The notes under the pieces: model-generated | The model's database searches: none | Told to the model about the DNA's origin: nothing | Seen by the model: only the letters and a program-made list of their open reading frames with translations | In this document: positions 1 to 8,392 of the stretch, piece after piece | How positions within the stretch are numbered: position 1 is the first letter of the stretch | How the letters are laid out: each line of letters begins with the position of its first letter | From: Bacteroidales bacterium | Lineage (GTDB): Bacteria; Bacteroidota; Bacteroidia; Bacteroidales; JAGOPY01 | DNA: 64,000 nucleotides | Assembly: GCA_017991835.1 (NCBI GenBank) | Contig: JAGOPY010000009.1 | Span: forward strand, 62,001 to 126,000 | Direction of reading: 5' to 3' | Translations under genes and position numbers: made by a program

Positions 1-277
1 CTCCTTTTAACACGCGGACCGGCAGATCGGCCGCAATAAAATAGGTACGCGGCGCCACCTGGTCCCCGTTTTCTTTGCCAAATCCCGTCCACTGCATCCG
101 GTTTGCTGCTGTGATATTCACTGCGGGTTCCGTTCCGGCAAATGCGGGGTTCAGGTTCAGGCCATAAAACATGTATTGTGAAAAATTCGGTTCCTGCTGG
201 CTGTGTGCCGGAAAGGCAAGCCACAGAAAAACAAGTACTGGCAGAACATTCAGTTTAGCAATCTTGCTAAAATTCAT
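1..277 (-). CDS. PorP/SprF family type IX secretion outer-membrane protein (N-terminal fragment)
   Basis: This reading frame runs off the left edge, so only about 92 N-terminal residues are visible. It starts at the ATG at 277-275 with a clear signal peptide (basic start, hydrophobic core, cut near AHS-QQ). The mature start contains NFSQYMFYGLNLNPAFAG, the typical opening of PorP/SprF proteins, where the consensus is close to PQFSQYMFN..NPAYAG. These are outer-membrane beta-barrel proteins linked to type IX secretion and gliding and often occur in many copies per genome, so the exact substrate or partner cannot be named. The rest of the barrel lies outside the window. It is divergent from the YitT gene to its right. 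Family call is firm; the specific paralogue is unknown. Confidence 0.85.
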   Translation of the reverse strand, partial: MNFSKIAKLNVLPVLVFLWLAFPAHSQQEPNFSQYMFYGLNLNPAFAGTEPAVNITAANRMQWTGFGKENGDQVAPRTYFIAADLPVRVLKG

Positions 278-440
278 CTTCAGGAAACGGGTTAGTAAAA
301 TAAAACGCTAAATTAAGAAAATTTTTCACCGAAGTCTTAAACGGTGATATTTTACGAATATTTTACAAAGTGATATCCGGGTAACAAAATCGAGGAATGA
401 TTATCCCTATTTTTGGCCATCGGATATAAATCTAAATGAT

Positions 441-1337
441 ATGTCGTTTGTTACCAAAGAAAAACTATTCAGCAAAAAATGGTTCATAGCCTACTCGCTG
501 ATCGCCCTGGGGGCTTTTGTCATGGCTGCCGGGTTTGTTTTGTTTATCACTCCTTACAAGATTGTGCCGGGAGGGGTTTATGGTATCTCCATCATCCTGC
601 ACCACCTGTTTGATTTCCCGGTCGGGTTGACGGCCATTTGCCTCGATATTCCGATTACAATCATCGGGACACGGATCCTGGGGCCGAGATTCGGGGTTAA
701 AACGGTCGTCGGGTTCACACTGACAGCCGTCTTTGTCGATACACTGACTTATTTCTGGGGTGACCTGCCCCTGGTGCAGGACAACGGCCTGCTTTCCTCC
801 ATTTATGGCGGAGTGCTGGTCGGGATTGGCCTGGGTTTGATTTTTAAAGCGCGGGCCACCTCCGGCGGATCGGACGTCATCGCCATGATCATCTCAAAAT
901 TCAACAAGATGCCTCCCGGGCAAATGATCATCCTGGTCGATTCGATTGTCGTGATTGCCGGTCTTTTCTCTTTTATGGACTGGGTTATCCCCCTGTATTC
1001 GCTGCTGACCATTTTCATTACGGGCAGGGTGATGGATGTCATACTGCAAGGGATCAGCTATGATAAAACCCTGTTCATCATATCAGACAAGCATGAATTG
1101 ATCCGGGATAAGATCATTAACGATATCAACCGGGGAGGGACTTACATCCAGGGCCACGGAATGTTCGGGGGCCAGGAAAAGACCATAATATTCACCAATG
1201 TTAACCGCCGGGAGATGGCAATCCTCCAGGAATACATCCATCATATCGATCCTATGGCCTTTATGACCGTTATCAATGCCAATGAGGTTCTCGGGGAGGG
1301 ATTCCGGTCGCTGAAAGAGAAGATCAGTTCGGATTAG
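441..1337 (+). CDS. YitT family membrane protein (YitT_membrane + DUF2179)
   Basis: A 298-residue integral membrane protein. About five hydrophobic segments fill residues 15-190, and a soluble C-terminal domain follows at roughly 215-290 with the pattern GGTYIQGHGMFGG, typical of the DUF2179 part of YitT proteins. Length and order (membrane half, then DUF2179) match the family. The biochemical role of YitT proteins is not established; transport is usually assumed. The start at 441 (ATG) gives a proper short cytosolic N-terminus. The gene stands alone, divergent from the PorP/SprF fragment, and is followed by two short tandem arrays before the convergent rseP gene. Confidence 0.88.
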   Translation: MSFVTKEKLFSKKWFIAYSLIALGAFVMAAGFVLFITPYKIVPGGVYGISIILHHLFDFPVGLTAICLDIPITIIGTRILGPRFGVKTVVGFTLTAVFVDTLTYFWGDLPLVQDNGLLSSIYGGVLVGIGLGLIFKARATSGGSDVIAMIISKFNKMPPGQMIILVDSIVVIAGLFSFMDWVIPLYSLLTIFITGRVMDVILQGISYDKTLFIISDKHELIRDKIINDINRGGTYIQGHGMFGGQEKTIIFTNVNRREMAILQEYIHHIDPMAFMTVINANEVLGEGFRSLKEKISSD

Positions 1338-1345
1338 AAATTAAA

Positions 1346-1389
1346 TTCCGGGTTCCGGGTTCCGGGTTCCAGGTTCCGGGTTCCGGGTT
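1346..1389. repeat. Tandem heptamer array, unit GGTTCCG
   Basis: About six copies of a 7-bp unit read ttccggg, with one variant copy (ttccagg). The array begins about 10 bases after the YitT stop codon and leads into a second, unrelated heptamer array at 1401. Confidence 0.9.
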
Positions 1390-1400
1390 TTGATTTCTGG

Positions 1401-1510
1401 TTCACCGTTCACCCTTCACCGTTCACCCTTCACCGTTCACCCTTCACCGTTCACCCTTCACCGTTCACCCTTCACTGTTCACCCTTCACCCTTCACCCTT
1501 CACCGTTCAC
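1401..1510. repeat. Tandem heptamer array, alternating TTCACCG / TTCACCC
   Basis: About fifteen copies of a 7-bp unit, mostly alternating ttcaccg and ttcaccc (so also readable as a 14-bp unit), with one ttcactg variant. The array reaches exactly to the end of rseP: the last base of the rseP stop codon (position 1510) is part of the final repeat copy. Confidence 0.93.
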
Positions 1511-2832
1511 TATTTAAAGAGCCGGAGCACGTCGTTCAGGTTGGCGAATATCAGCAATCCGAAAAGTAATACCATACCGACAATCTGGGCATATTCCATG
1601 AATTTGTCGCTGGGTTTTCGTCCGCTGACGATTTCGTATACCAGGAACATGACGTGGCCGCCGTCGAGGGCGGGAATGGGCAAAAGGTTGAGGATGGCCA
1701 GCATGATGGAAAGGAATGCGGTAAGCCGCCAGAAAGCCTGCCAATCCCATGTAGCCGGGAAAATGCTTCCGATGGAGATAAACCCGCCGACAGATTCATA
1801 CGCTTTGATTTCCGGCGAGAACAACAACTTTAATTGTTTCAGGTAATTAGCTATTCCGTCGATGGTTTTCACAAAACCGGCAGGAATAGCCTGAAGAATA
1901 GTATAATCTTTCTTTTCGGTCGTGAAAAACTTAGCCGGGTTGGTGGAAATGCCAACCATACCCTCTGCGGATACCTGTACCCGGAAAGTGAGCGTATCGG
2001 TACCGCGGACTACCACTGCTTCGACCATTTCGCCTTTCCGGGATTTGACAGCTTTTACAAACTGGTCGTAATAAATCGTCGGGTCGCCGTTGACCGTAAT
2101 AATCCGGTCGCCGGCCTGAATGCCTGCGTCGGCAGCAGCTGAAGGTGTGGCAAAACCTTCTATTTCAAGCGGGAAACGCGGCGTCAGGAGTGTCGGGTCT
2201 TTTTGTTTTACCAATTTACCCAGAACGCCTTCGGGGACCAAAATATCCATCCTTTGCCCTTCCCTCTCCACCTGGATGGTCTGTGCTTCTTCCAGAATGA
2301 GTACGACAGGGATTTTATTGAAATCCGCTACATATTTTCCGTCAACGGCCAGGATCTTATCACCATCCTGCAATCCCATATCCCGGGCGATGGAATCGGT
2401 AACGATACCATATTTATTTACTTCGGAGGTGGGAAGGTATTCTTCGCCCCACACTGCCAGTATGCCGATATAGATAACAAAAGCGAGGATAACATTCACC
2501 GTTACACCTCCGATCATGATGATCAGTCTCTGCCAGGCCGGCTTGGTGCGGAATTCCCAGGGCTGGGGCGGTTGTTTCATGGCTTCTTTATCCATCGACT
2601 CGTCGATCATTCCGGAGATTTTGACATATCCCCCCAGCGGGAGCCATCCCAGTCCGTATTCTGTTTCCCTGAACTTTATTTTAAACAGGGAGAACCATGG
2701 ATTAAAGAAAAGGTAAAACTTTTCAACCCGGGTCCTGAAAATCTTAGCCGCGATAAAATGGCCGAATTCGTGCACAACGACCAATATTGACAGGCTGAGC
2801 AGCAACTGGGAGATCTTGATAAAAATATCCAT
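1510..2832 (-). CDS. rseP: RIP metalloprotease RseP (site-2 protease family)
   Basis: A 440-residue membrane zinc protease that cuts transmembrane substrates within the bilayer, in the known case anti-sigma factors in envelope stress signalling. The zinc motif HEFGH is at residues 21-25 in the first membrane helix, and the third ligand lies in PIPALDGGH (LDGGH at 389-393) near the C-terminus. Two PDZ-like domains lie between them, at about 125-205 and 215-295 (motifs GLQDGDKILAVDG and GIQAGDRIITVNG). Length fits the family. It is 18 bases downstream of the M23 peptidase gene on the same strand, so the two probably share a transcript. Its stop codon touches a heptamer repeat array. Confidence 0.95.
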   Translation of the reverse strand: MDIFIKISQLLLSLSILVVVHEFGHFIAAKIFRTRVEKFYLFFNPWFSLFKIKFRETEYGLGWLPLGGYVKISGMIDESMDKEAMKQPPQPWEFRTKPAWQRLIIMIGGVTVNVILAFVIYIGILAVWGEEYLPTSEVNKYGIVTDSIARDMGLQDGDKILAVDGKYVADFNKIPVVLILEEAQTIQVEREGQRMDILVPEGVLGKLVKQKDPTLLTPRFPLEIEGFATPSAAADAGIQAGDRIITVNGDPTIYYDQFVKAVKSRKGEMVEAVVVRGTDTLTFRVQVSAEGMVGISTNPAKFFTTEKKDYTILQAIPAGFVKTIDGIANYLKQLKLLFSPEIKAYESVGGFISIGSIFPATWDWQAFWRLTAFLSIMLAILNLLPIPALDGGHVMFLVYEIVSGRKPSDKFMEYAQIVGMVLLFGLLIFANLNDVLRLFK

Positions 2833-2850
2833 GAATGATTTGGTTTGCAG

Positions 2851-3741
2851 TTAAAATTTGATGAAGTCGGTCGGGTTGACCGGCACACCGTTATACCATA
2901 GTTCAAAATGAAGGTGTGGACCGGTAGTATACTCTCCCGTGCTGCCAATAATGGCGATGGCATCACCGGCTTTGACAAAACTTCCCTGGTCTTTCAACAG
3001 GGCAGAATTATGTTTATATACTGAAACAAGGTCGTTTTCATGCTGGATGCTGATGGTGTATCCCGTTTCAATAGTCCAGCCGGTAAAGATCACCACTCCG
3101 TCGAGCGTGGCTTTAATGGCTTCATTTTGTACTGAAACAATATCCACCCCATAATGTTTAGCGGTCGGATTAAATTTATTGGTCACGATCCCTCTCAAAG
3201 GGGTAAAAAAAGTAAAGCTGCTGATATCGGACCGGTTGCCCTGGCGGTTTCGACCGGTCGACTTCACCGGATCACTTGTACCATAAACCAGCTGGGATTC
3301 AAATTCCTCCCTGAATTCCGAATCAGCCTCGGAGGGCTGTCCGGAAATATTCTGATAAGTATTGGCGGTATCGACTTTGAGCGGGGTTTTAATGGTAGTA
3401 TCCTTTCCGGAGAGCACAAGTTTCAGGTTTTCCAGGTAGAGAGATTTCTGCCGCGCATCGTTGTGGAGCGAATCGGTCAGTTTTTCAATGGCATATAGCT
3501 GCTCATACAGCGATACATCGGTATATCCCGGAATATATTCGCGCAGCGGGGTAAAAGCGATGATGATGGTGGTGATGATAATGAGCAGGACGGCCAGGGT
3601 GCCGGTAGCCACGAAAACATTCAGCCGGCTGAGCTTGAACGACAGCTTTTCTTCATAGGTTTCATCGTTCAGGATTACCAGCTTATACTTGTTCCTGAGC
3701 TTGTGATACCATTTGTCCCGTTTCTTAACTTCTTCAGCCAT
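2851..3741 (-). CDS. M23 family metallopeptidase, membrane anchored
   Basis: A 296-residue cell-wall peptidase. A cytosolic basic N-terminus is followed by one membrane helix at about 40-63, a linker with coiled-coil character at about 75-125, and a LytM/M23 domain from about 175. The zinc and catalytic residues are present: H196 and D200 in HYGVD, and H276/H278 in GPHLHFELW. With all metal ligands present it should be active, unlike degenerate LytM activators such as EnvC. Family members cut peptide cross-links of peptidoglycan or of other proteins. It lies just upstream of rseP in a likely two-gene operon, divergent from sprE. The natural substrate is not known. Confidence 0.9.
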   Translation of the reverse strand: MAEEVKKRDKWYHKLRNKYKLVILNDETYEEKLSFKLSRLNVFVATGTLAVLLIIITTIIIAFTPLREYIPGYTDVSLYEQLYAIEKLTDSLHNDARQKSLYLENLKLVLSGKDTTIKTPLKVDTANTYQNISGQPSEADSEFREEFESQLVYGTSDPVKSTGRNRQGNRSDISSFTFFTPLRGIVTNKFNPTAKHYGVDIVSVQNEAIKATLDGVVIFTGWTIETGYTISIQHENDLVSVYKHNSALLKDQGSFVKAGDAIAIIGSTGEYTTGPHLHFELWYNGVPVNPTDFIKF

Positions 3742-3797
3742 TCTGCTGTTGTTCAGCCGGCAAATATCGGAATTTTTCGCCGAAAGGGAATATTTTT

Positions 3798-3805
3798 TAC
3801 TTTTG
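3798..3805 (+). promoter_or_regulatory. Candidate -7 element TACTTTTG upstream of sprE
   Basis: Perfect match to the Bacteroidota -7 word TAnnTTTG, in the spacer between the divergent M23 and sprE genes. It would leave a leader of about 130 bases before the sprE start, which is long, so a second promoter cannot be excluded. Confidence 0.45.
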
Positions 3806-3940
3806 CACGGCTGTAGTATATTATAAGTTAATCGTCTGCATATAATAATTCTTTAAAAACTCAGTTATTAATCCGGGTATTGCATCACCCGGAAAATTTT
3901 TAAAAATCAGCTTTAAAAGCAACCGATACTATACAGGAAA

Positions 3941-6610
3941 GTGCCAGGCCGAATTTCATACCAAAGGATCATCTTTGCGACCGGAGCGTTGATTCTTCTG
4001 ATTTCCCTATTTTCATGTTCTACCAAGAAGAACACATTCAGCCGCCGTGTTTACCATAATTTAACAGCGCGGTACAATGTCTATTTTAACGGCAAGGAGA
4101 GCCTGAACGAAGGATCCATCCAGTTGATGAAAGGGGTGAAAGATAATTATACCAAGGTTTTACCGGTATTCAATTTCGGCACCAAACAGGAGGCTGCTCA
4201 ACTGAACCAGGGCATGGACCGGGCGATTCAGAAAGCATCGCTGACCATACAGCGGCATTCCATGGAATTCGACGGGGGTGAAAAAGTCAGGTGGATCGAC
4301 GATGCCTATATGATGATCGGTAAGGCTTATTTTTACAAGCAGGAGTATTTCGGCGCCCGGAGGACCTTCAATTTTGTCATCCAGGAGTACGGGTACAACG
4401 ATATCAAATACACGGCCATGATCTGGCTTGCGCTGACCTACAACATGACGGAGGAATATGAGAAAGCCGAACCTTTGCTGAACCTGGTGACGACTGATGT
4501 CAGCAAGGGAATAGTGCCTTACGATGTCGTGAAGATCCTGCCGCAGGTATATGCCGATCTTTACATCCGGAAGGCTGACTATGATAAGGCGATCGACTAT
4601 ATCGAGGAGGCTATTTTTTACAATCCCAAAAGGCAGTTAAAGACCCGGATGATGTTCATCCTGGCGCAGATCTACCAGGCGAAAGGGGATTATTTCCAGG
4701 CTTCGGAGTGGTACACGAAAGTGATCAAACGGAATCCCGATTACGACCTGGCGTTCCAGGCCAAGATCAACCTGGCCAAGTCGTACGACACCAACAGCGG
4801 CGACCGGAAACAGGTGACCAAGATCCTTACCAGGATGCTGAAGGACGATAAGAACAAGGATTACAAAGACCAGATTTATTATGCCCTGGCCGATGTGGCC
4901 ATGCGTTCGGCCGATACGGCGGCAGGTGTCGACTACCTGCGGTTGTCGGTTTCATCATCCACCACTAACAATTACCAGAAGTCGACTTCCTCATTACGGC
5001 TTGCCGATCTGTATTTCAACATGCCTAAATATGAAAATGCGCAGGCATATTACGATACGGCGATGATGGCCCTGCCGACCGATTACCCCAATTATGAGGA
5101 AATCGACCGAAAGACAAAAATCCTGACCGACCTGGTAAAGAGCCTGATTGTCATTCAGCACCAGGACAGTCTGCAGCGTTTGGTAAATATGAGCGAAGCC
5201 GATCGCAATGCGGTGATCGACAATATTATCGCAGCCTACCAGGAGGAACAGAAACGGCTGGCCGAGCAGGCACAACTCGACCAGGCGCTGAAGGTGCAGG
5301 AGCAGGCCATTTCGTTCAGCGGACCAGCCGGGTCACAGGGATTACCTGCAGGCGGCAAGTGGTATTTCTACAACCAGCAGACCAAAGATATCGGGTATGC
5401 CGAGTTCGTCAAAAAGTGGGGCAAAAGAAAGTTTGAAGACCTCTGGCGGATCAGCGACAAGCAACTGGTCACGTTCATGGAAGACGAGGAGATGGAGGTC
5501 GATTCGCTTAAATCCGACTCGCTGGTAGCGGCTGAGAACAACCCGATAGCCAGGCAATACTATCTTAAAAATCTTCCTTTTTCGGAAGAGCAACTGGCAG
5601 CATCCGACAGCCTGATCCTGGAGGCATATTTCAAATGCGGGACTGTATACAAAGACGGATTGAAAGATAACGAAGCATCCCGGAAAGCTCTTTTGAAGAT
5701 GATGGAGCGGTTTCCGGCCAACAAGCACGAACTCATCTCTTATTATTACTTATATAAAACATACCTGGACGACGGTTTCCTGACGGAGGCCGATTTTTAC
5801 AAGGACCAGATCATTTATAAATATCCTGAAAGCGATTATGCCAGGGTGCTGTCTGATCCGGAGTATTACGCCCGGATCGAGGCAGAGAAAAACAAAGTCA
5901 ACCTGCTGTATGCCGAGACTTTCCGGGATTACAAAGCCGGACAATACTTCCAGGTGATCGCCAAGAGCGATCTGGCCTTTACCCTTTACGGCGATACCAT
6001 GGAACTGGCTCCGAATTTCGCTTACCTGAAAGCGATCTCGGTCGGAAAGATCGATGTGCTCGACTCGCTGATCCTGCATATGAAAAAGATCATCCGGAAG
6101 TATCCCAAGAGCGAAGTAAAAACGCTGGCACAGAATGTTCTGGCAACCCTGGCGGAAGATAATCCGGAGATCAAGGCAGAGACCAGGGAGTTTCTGCCGG
6201 ACGAGAAAAAACCGGAAGAAACCTTGCCAGAAAAGGCATCGCCATATAAAGTCAATCCGACCGGGCAGCATATGTTCATGATCGTTGCCGACTCAAAAGA
6301 GATGCGGCTCAACCCGTTCAAGGTAAAACTATCGGACTTCAACACCAAGTATTTCAGCATCGAAGATCTGAAGATCAACAGCCTGGTGCTTGACAATGAG
6401 CATTATGTGGTCACTGTAGGTAATTTCAGCAATGCACAGAAAGCCCGTGATTATTTTGACCTGATCGTTATAAATGAGTATGTATATGCCGACCTGAAAG
6501 CGGGAACTTTTTTTAACTTTGTTATTTCGACTGAGAACTACTCCTTGTTTTTCAAAGAGAAAGACATCGGAGGATACTCCACATTCTTTGAAAAAAACTA
6601 CAACCAGTAA
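3941..6610 (+). CDS. sprE: SprE/PorW-type TPR lipoprotein of the type IX secretion system
   Basis: An 889-residue lipoprotein. The N-terminus has a hydrophobic segment ending in SLFSC, with the lipid-bearing cysteine at residue 26. Right after it comes RRVYHNLTARYNVYFNGKES, a hallmark start of SprE/PorW. Tetratricopeptide repeats fill residues 100-400 and 560-720, and a domain with beta-strand character ends the protein. SprE/PorW proteins are periplasmic-side lipoproteins needed for type IX secretion and gliding. The start is a GTG at 3941, chosen because it gives a correct lipoprotein signal and no in-frame ATG lies nearby. It is followed within 25 bases by bactofilin, a neighbour order also common in other Bacteroidota. 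Confidence 0.88.
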   Translation: MPGRISYQRIIFATGALILLISLFSCSTKKNTFSRRVYHNLTARYNVYFNGKESLNEGSIQLMKGVKDNYTKVLPVFNFGTKQEAAQLNQGMDRAIQKASLTIQRHSMEFDGGEKVRWIDDAYMMIGKAYFYKQEYFGARRTFNFVIQEYGYNDIKYTAMIWLALTYNMTEEYEKAEPLLNLVTTDVSKGIVPYDVVKILPQVYADLYIRKADYDKAIDYIEEAIFYNPKRQLKTRMMFILAQIYQAKGDYFQASEWYTKVIKRNPDYDLAFQAKINLAKSYDTNSGDRKQVTKILTRMLKDDKNKDYKDQIYYALADVAMRSADTAAGVDYLRLSVSSSTTNNYQKSTSSLRLADLYFNMPKYENAQAYYDTAMMALPTDYPNYEEIDRKTKILTDLVKSLIVIQHQDSLQRLVNMSEADRNAVIDNIIAAYQEEQKRLAEQAQLDQALKVQEQAISFSGPAGSQGLPAGGKWYFYNQQTKDIGYAEFVKKWGKRKFEDLWRISDKQLVTFMEDEEMEVDSLKSDSLVAAENNPIARQYYLKNLPFSEEQLAASDSLILEAYFKCGTVYKDGLKDNEASRKALLKMMERFPANKHELISYYYLYKTYLDDGFLTEADFYKDQIIYKYPESDYARVLSDPEYYARIEAEKNKVNLLYAETFRDYKAGQYFQVIAKSDLAFTLYGDTMELAPNFAYLKAISVGKIDVLDSLILHMKKIIRKYPKSEVKTLAQNVLATLAEDNPEIKAETREFLPDEKKPEETLPEKASPYKVNPTGQHMFMIVADSKEMRLNPFKVKLSDFNTKYFSIEDLKINSLVLDNEHYVVTVGNFSNAQKARDYFDLIVINEYVYADLKAGTFFNFVISTENYSLFFKEKDIGGYSTFFEKNYNQ

Positions 6611-6635
6611 GCATCTGATTTAAATTTACGTTAAA

Positions 6636-7052
6636 ATGGCAAAAACGATTATCAGCGAAAGCCCTGCCGTCAATATGATAGGCAAAGGGACCAGCATCAA
6701 GGGCGATATCCGTTCCGACGGCGACTTCCGGGTGGATGGGATCCTGCAGGGCTCCATCCATTCGACCGGAAAGATCGTGGTCGGGGTTTCGGGAAGCATC
6801 GAAGGGGATATCACCTGCCAGAATGCTGATTTTTCAGGCCAGGTCAAAGCGGTTATTCACGTGAAGGAGTTGCTGTCGCTTAAATCGACTTCCAAAGTAA
6901 TAGGCGAGGTCCATACCAGTAAGCTGGCCATTGAACCCGGCGCGAAATTTTCCGGTACATGCAACATGGAAGACGAACCAGAGGTCAAGGTTCAGAAAGA
7001 AATAACTCAGAATGAACCTGTTACCAGGGAAAAAGAAAAAATTACTGGATAA
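6636..7052 (+). CDS. Bactofilin family polymer-forming cytoskeletal protein
   Basis: A 138-residue protein with a central right-handed beta-helix type core at about residues 17-110, visible as repeated short strands spaced by glycines (SIKGDIRSDGDFRVDG, SGSIEGDITCQNADF, KVIGEVHTSKLAIEPGA). This is the bactofilin (formerly DUF583) domain. The N-terminal tail is short and the C-terminal tail is charged. Bactofilins self-assemble into filaments at the inner membrane and act in cell shape or localisation. It sits between sprE and an AtpZ-like gene; the last 41 bases overlap the AtpZ-like gene in another frame, pointing to one co-transcribed unit. Confidence 0.92.
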   Translation: MAKTIISESPAVNMIGKGTSIKGDIRSDGDFRVDGILQGSIHSTGKIVVGVSGSIEGDITCQNADFSGQVKAVIHVKELLSLKSTSKVIGEVHTSKLAIEPGAKFSGTCNMEDEPEVKVQKEITQNEPVTREKEKITG

Positions 7053-7269
7053 TTACGCCCGGTATTCCAGTATTGCATTCCAGATGCTGGTTATCATCCT
7101 GGTAGGGGTTTTCGGGGGGATAAAACTGGATGACTGGCTGGATATGAAAATACCGGTATTCACGATCGTTTTTTCACTTTTATCGGTTATCCTGGCAATT
7201 TACACCGTGACCAAAGACCTGATCAGGAGCGGGAAAAAGGAAGATGGAAAGGATTCCAGAAGAACATGA
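7012..7269 (+). CDS. AtpZ/AtpI family small membrane protein
   Basis: An 85-residue protein with two membrane helices at about 19-39 and 47-66. The first carries the GVFGGIKLDDWL pattern typical of AtpZ/AtpI, which are accessory proteins encoded at the head of F-type ATP synthase operons and implicated in magnesium supply or c-ring assembly. Its start overlaps bactofilin by 41 bases and its end overlaps the next gene by four bases (ATGA), so translation is probably coupled. The ATP synthase genes normally following this pair in Bacteroidota are absent here; folE comes instead. Confidence 0.85.
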   Translation: MNLLPGKKKKLLDNYARYSSIAFQMLVIILVGVFGGIKLDDWLDMKIPVFTIVFSLLSVILAIYTVTKDLIRSGKKEDGKDSRRT

Positions 7270-7658
7270 ATAAAAAGTACGCAAGATTTATCGTTCGCCT
7301 GTGGCTCCTTACCGCAGCCATGGCTGCCTTCATCGCCGGAGTAAATGTTCTGACCACCCCGCCCCTGTTTCCACCTGTGCTTTACCTGTTCCTTCTGCTG
7401 TTTTTTATTGTCCACTCGGCCGTCCATTATGTCCTGTTAAAAATCACCTCACTTAATCCCAGGAAGTTTGTCAGTTATTTTATGCTGTCGACCACACTGA
7501 AACTTTTCCTTTACCTGATTGTTCTTATCTTTTACGTGATCAATACGCAGCAAACGATCATGGTTCCTGTGATCGCTTTCTTCATTATGTACATTATCTT
7601 TACGGTATTTGAAGTAATTTCGATAATAAATCAAACCAGGGAAGATCGTTCCTCTTAA
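7266..7658 (+). CDS. Small four-helix membrane protein, AtpI-like
   Basis: A 130-residue protein with four predicted membrane helices (about 8-28, 35-58, 72-92, 98-120) and little else. By size, topology and position directly after an AtpZ-like gene it corresponds to the poorly conserved AtpI-type gene found before atpB in many Bacteroidota. Sequence alone does not prove this, since the family is defined mostly by topology. It starts with a four-base ATGA overlap with the upstream gene and ends 10 bases before folE. A role in ATP synthase assembly is an inference from context only. Confidence 0.7.
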   Translation: MNKKYARFIVRLWLLTAAMAAFIAGVNVLTTPPLFPPVLYLFLLLFFIVHSAVHYVLLKITSLNPRKFVSYFMLSTTLKLFLYLIVLIFYVINTQQTIMVPVIAFFIMYIIFTVFEVISIINQTREDRSS

Positions 7659-7668
7659 TCCGAATAAA

Positions 7669-8316
7669 ATGAAAAAAAATATTTTGAAAGAGATGGCCGA
7701 AGTCAATATGATGGATGATTACGGCTACAAAAAGACCGACAATTATAATTACAAGAAGGTGAATGCCATGGCGCGGCATTACAAGGAAGTACTGCGCCAC
7801 ATCGGAGAAGACCCGGAGCGGGAGGGATTGCTTGATACCCCGGTCAGGGTAGCCAAATCGATGCAGTTCCTGACGCACGGATACATGCTGAACCCGGAGG
7901 AGATACTCCGTTCGGCCATGTTTAAGGAAGATTACCGTGAGATGGTTATTGTAAAGAACATTGAAATTTATTCGCTTTGTGAGCACCACATGATACCATT
8001 CTTCGGAAAGGCGCATGTCGCTTATATTCCCAATGGATACATAGTAGGTTTGAGTAAAATACCGCGGGTTGTGGATGCATATGCCAGGCGTTTGCAGGTA
8101 CAGGAGCGGCTTACCACGCAGATCAAGGATTGCATACAGGACACGCTGAAACCTCTTGGAGTTGCCGTTGTGATTGAAGCCCTGCACATGTGCATGGCCA
8201 TGAGGGGCATCCAGAAACAAAATTCCATCACGACCACTTCCGATTTTACGGGAGCTTTCCTGAAGGAGCCAACACGGGCAGAATTCATACACCTGATCGG
8301 ATCCGACCTCCATTAA
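7669..8316 (+). CDS. folE: GTP cyclohydrolase I (FolE)
   Basis: A 215-residue enzyme converting GTP to dihydroneopterin triphosphate, the first step of folate and pterin synthesis. Zinc ligands are C104 and H107 in [12 protein letters not shown] and C175 in [10 protein letters not shown]. Family signatures [12 protein letters not shown] and [12 protein letters not shown] are intact, and the size fits the homodecameric type IA enzyme. It is the last gene of the sprE-bactofilin-AtpZ run, 10 bases after the small membrane protein, so it may be read through from there. The N-terminal 30 residues are variable; a shorter start at the Met of residue 9 is possible. Confidence 0.95.
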   Translation: MKKNILKEMAEVNMMDDYGYKKTDNYNYKKVNAMARHYKEVLRHIGEDPEREGLLDTPVRVAKSMQFLTHGYMLNPEEILRSAMFKEDYREMVIVKNIEIYSLCEHHMIPFFGKAHVAYIPNGYIVGLSKIPRVVDAYARRLQVQERLTTQIKDCIQDTLKPLGVAVVIEALHMCMAMRGIQKQNSITTTSDFTGAFLKEPTRAEFIHLIGSDLH

Positions 8317-8327
8317 CCAGGGGATAA

Positions 8328-8358
8328 ATTGCCGGGTGAAGAAATTTGCCTACTTTTG
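8328..8358 (+). promoter_or_regulatory. Promoter for fabD: ATTG, 19-bp spacer, TACTTTTG
   Basis: A -33-like TTG (8329-8331) lies 19 bases before a perfect -7 word TACTTTTG at 8351-8358, which fits the Bacteroidota consensus TTTG-N(17-23)-TAnnTTTG. It lies after an upstream GTG at 8336, so translation from that GTG is unlikely and the ATG at 8393 is preferred. Confidence 0.65.
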
Positions 8359-8392
8359 GCGCACTTATAAAGAGATAATTTTAGTACGACGC

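Noticed and set aside
1346-1510. CRISPR array
   Set aside because: The repeats are 7-bp tandem units without spacers; no cas genes are present.
8336-8392. Longer FabD N-terminus from GTG
   Set aside because: The promoter word lies within this stretch, and FabD proteins start at MKAYVFPGQG.
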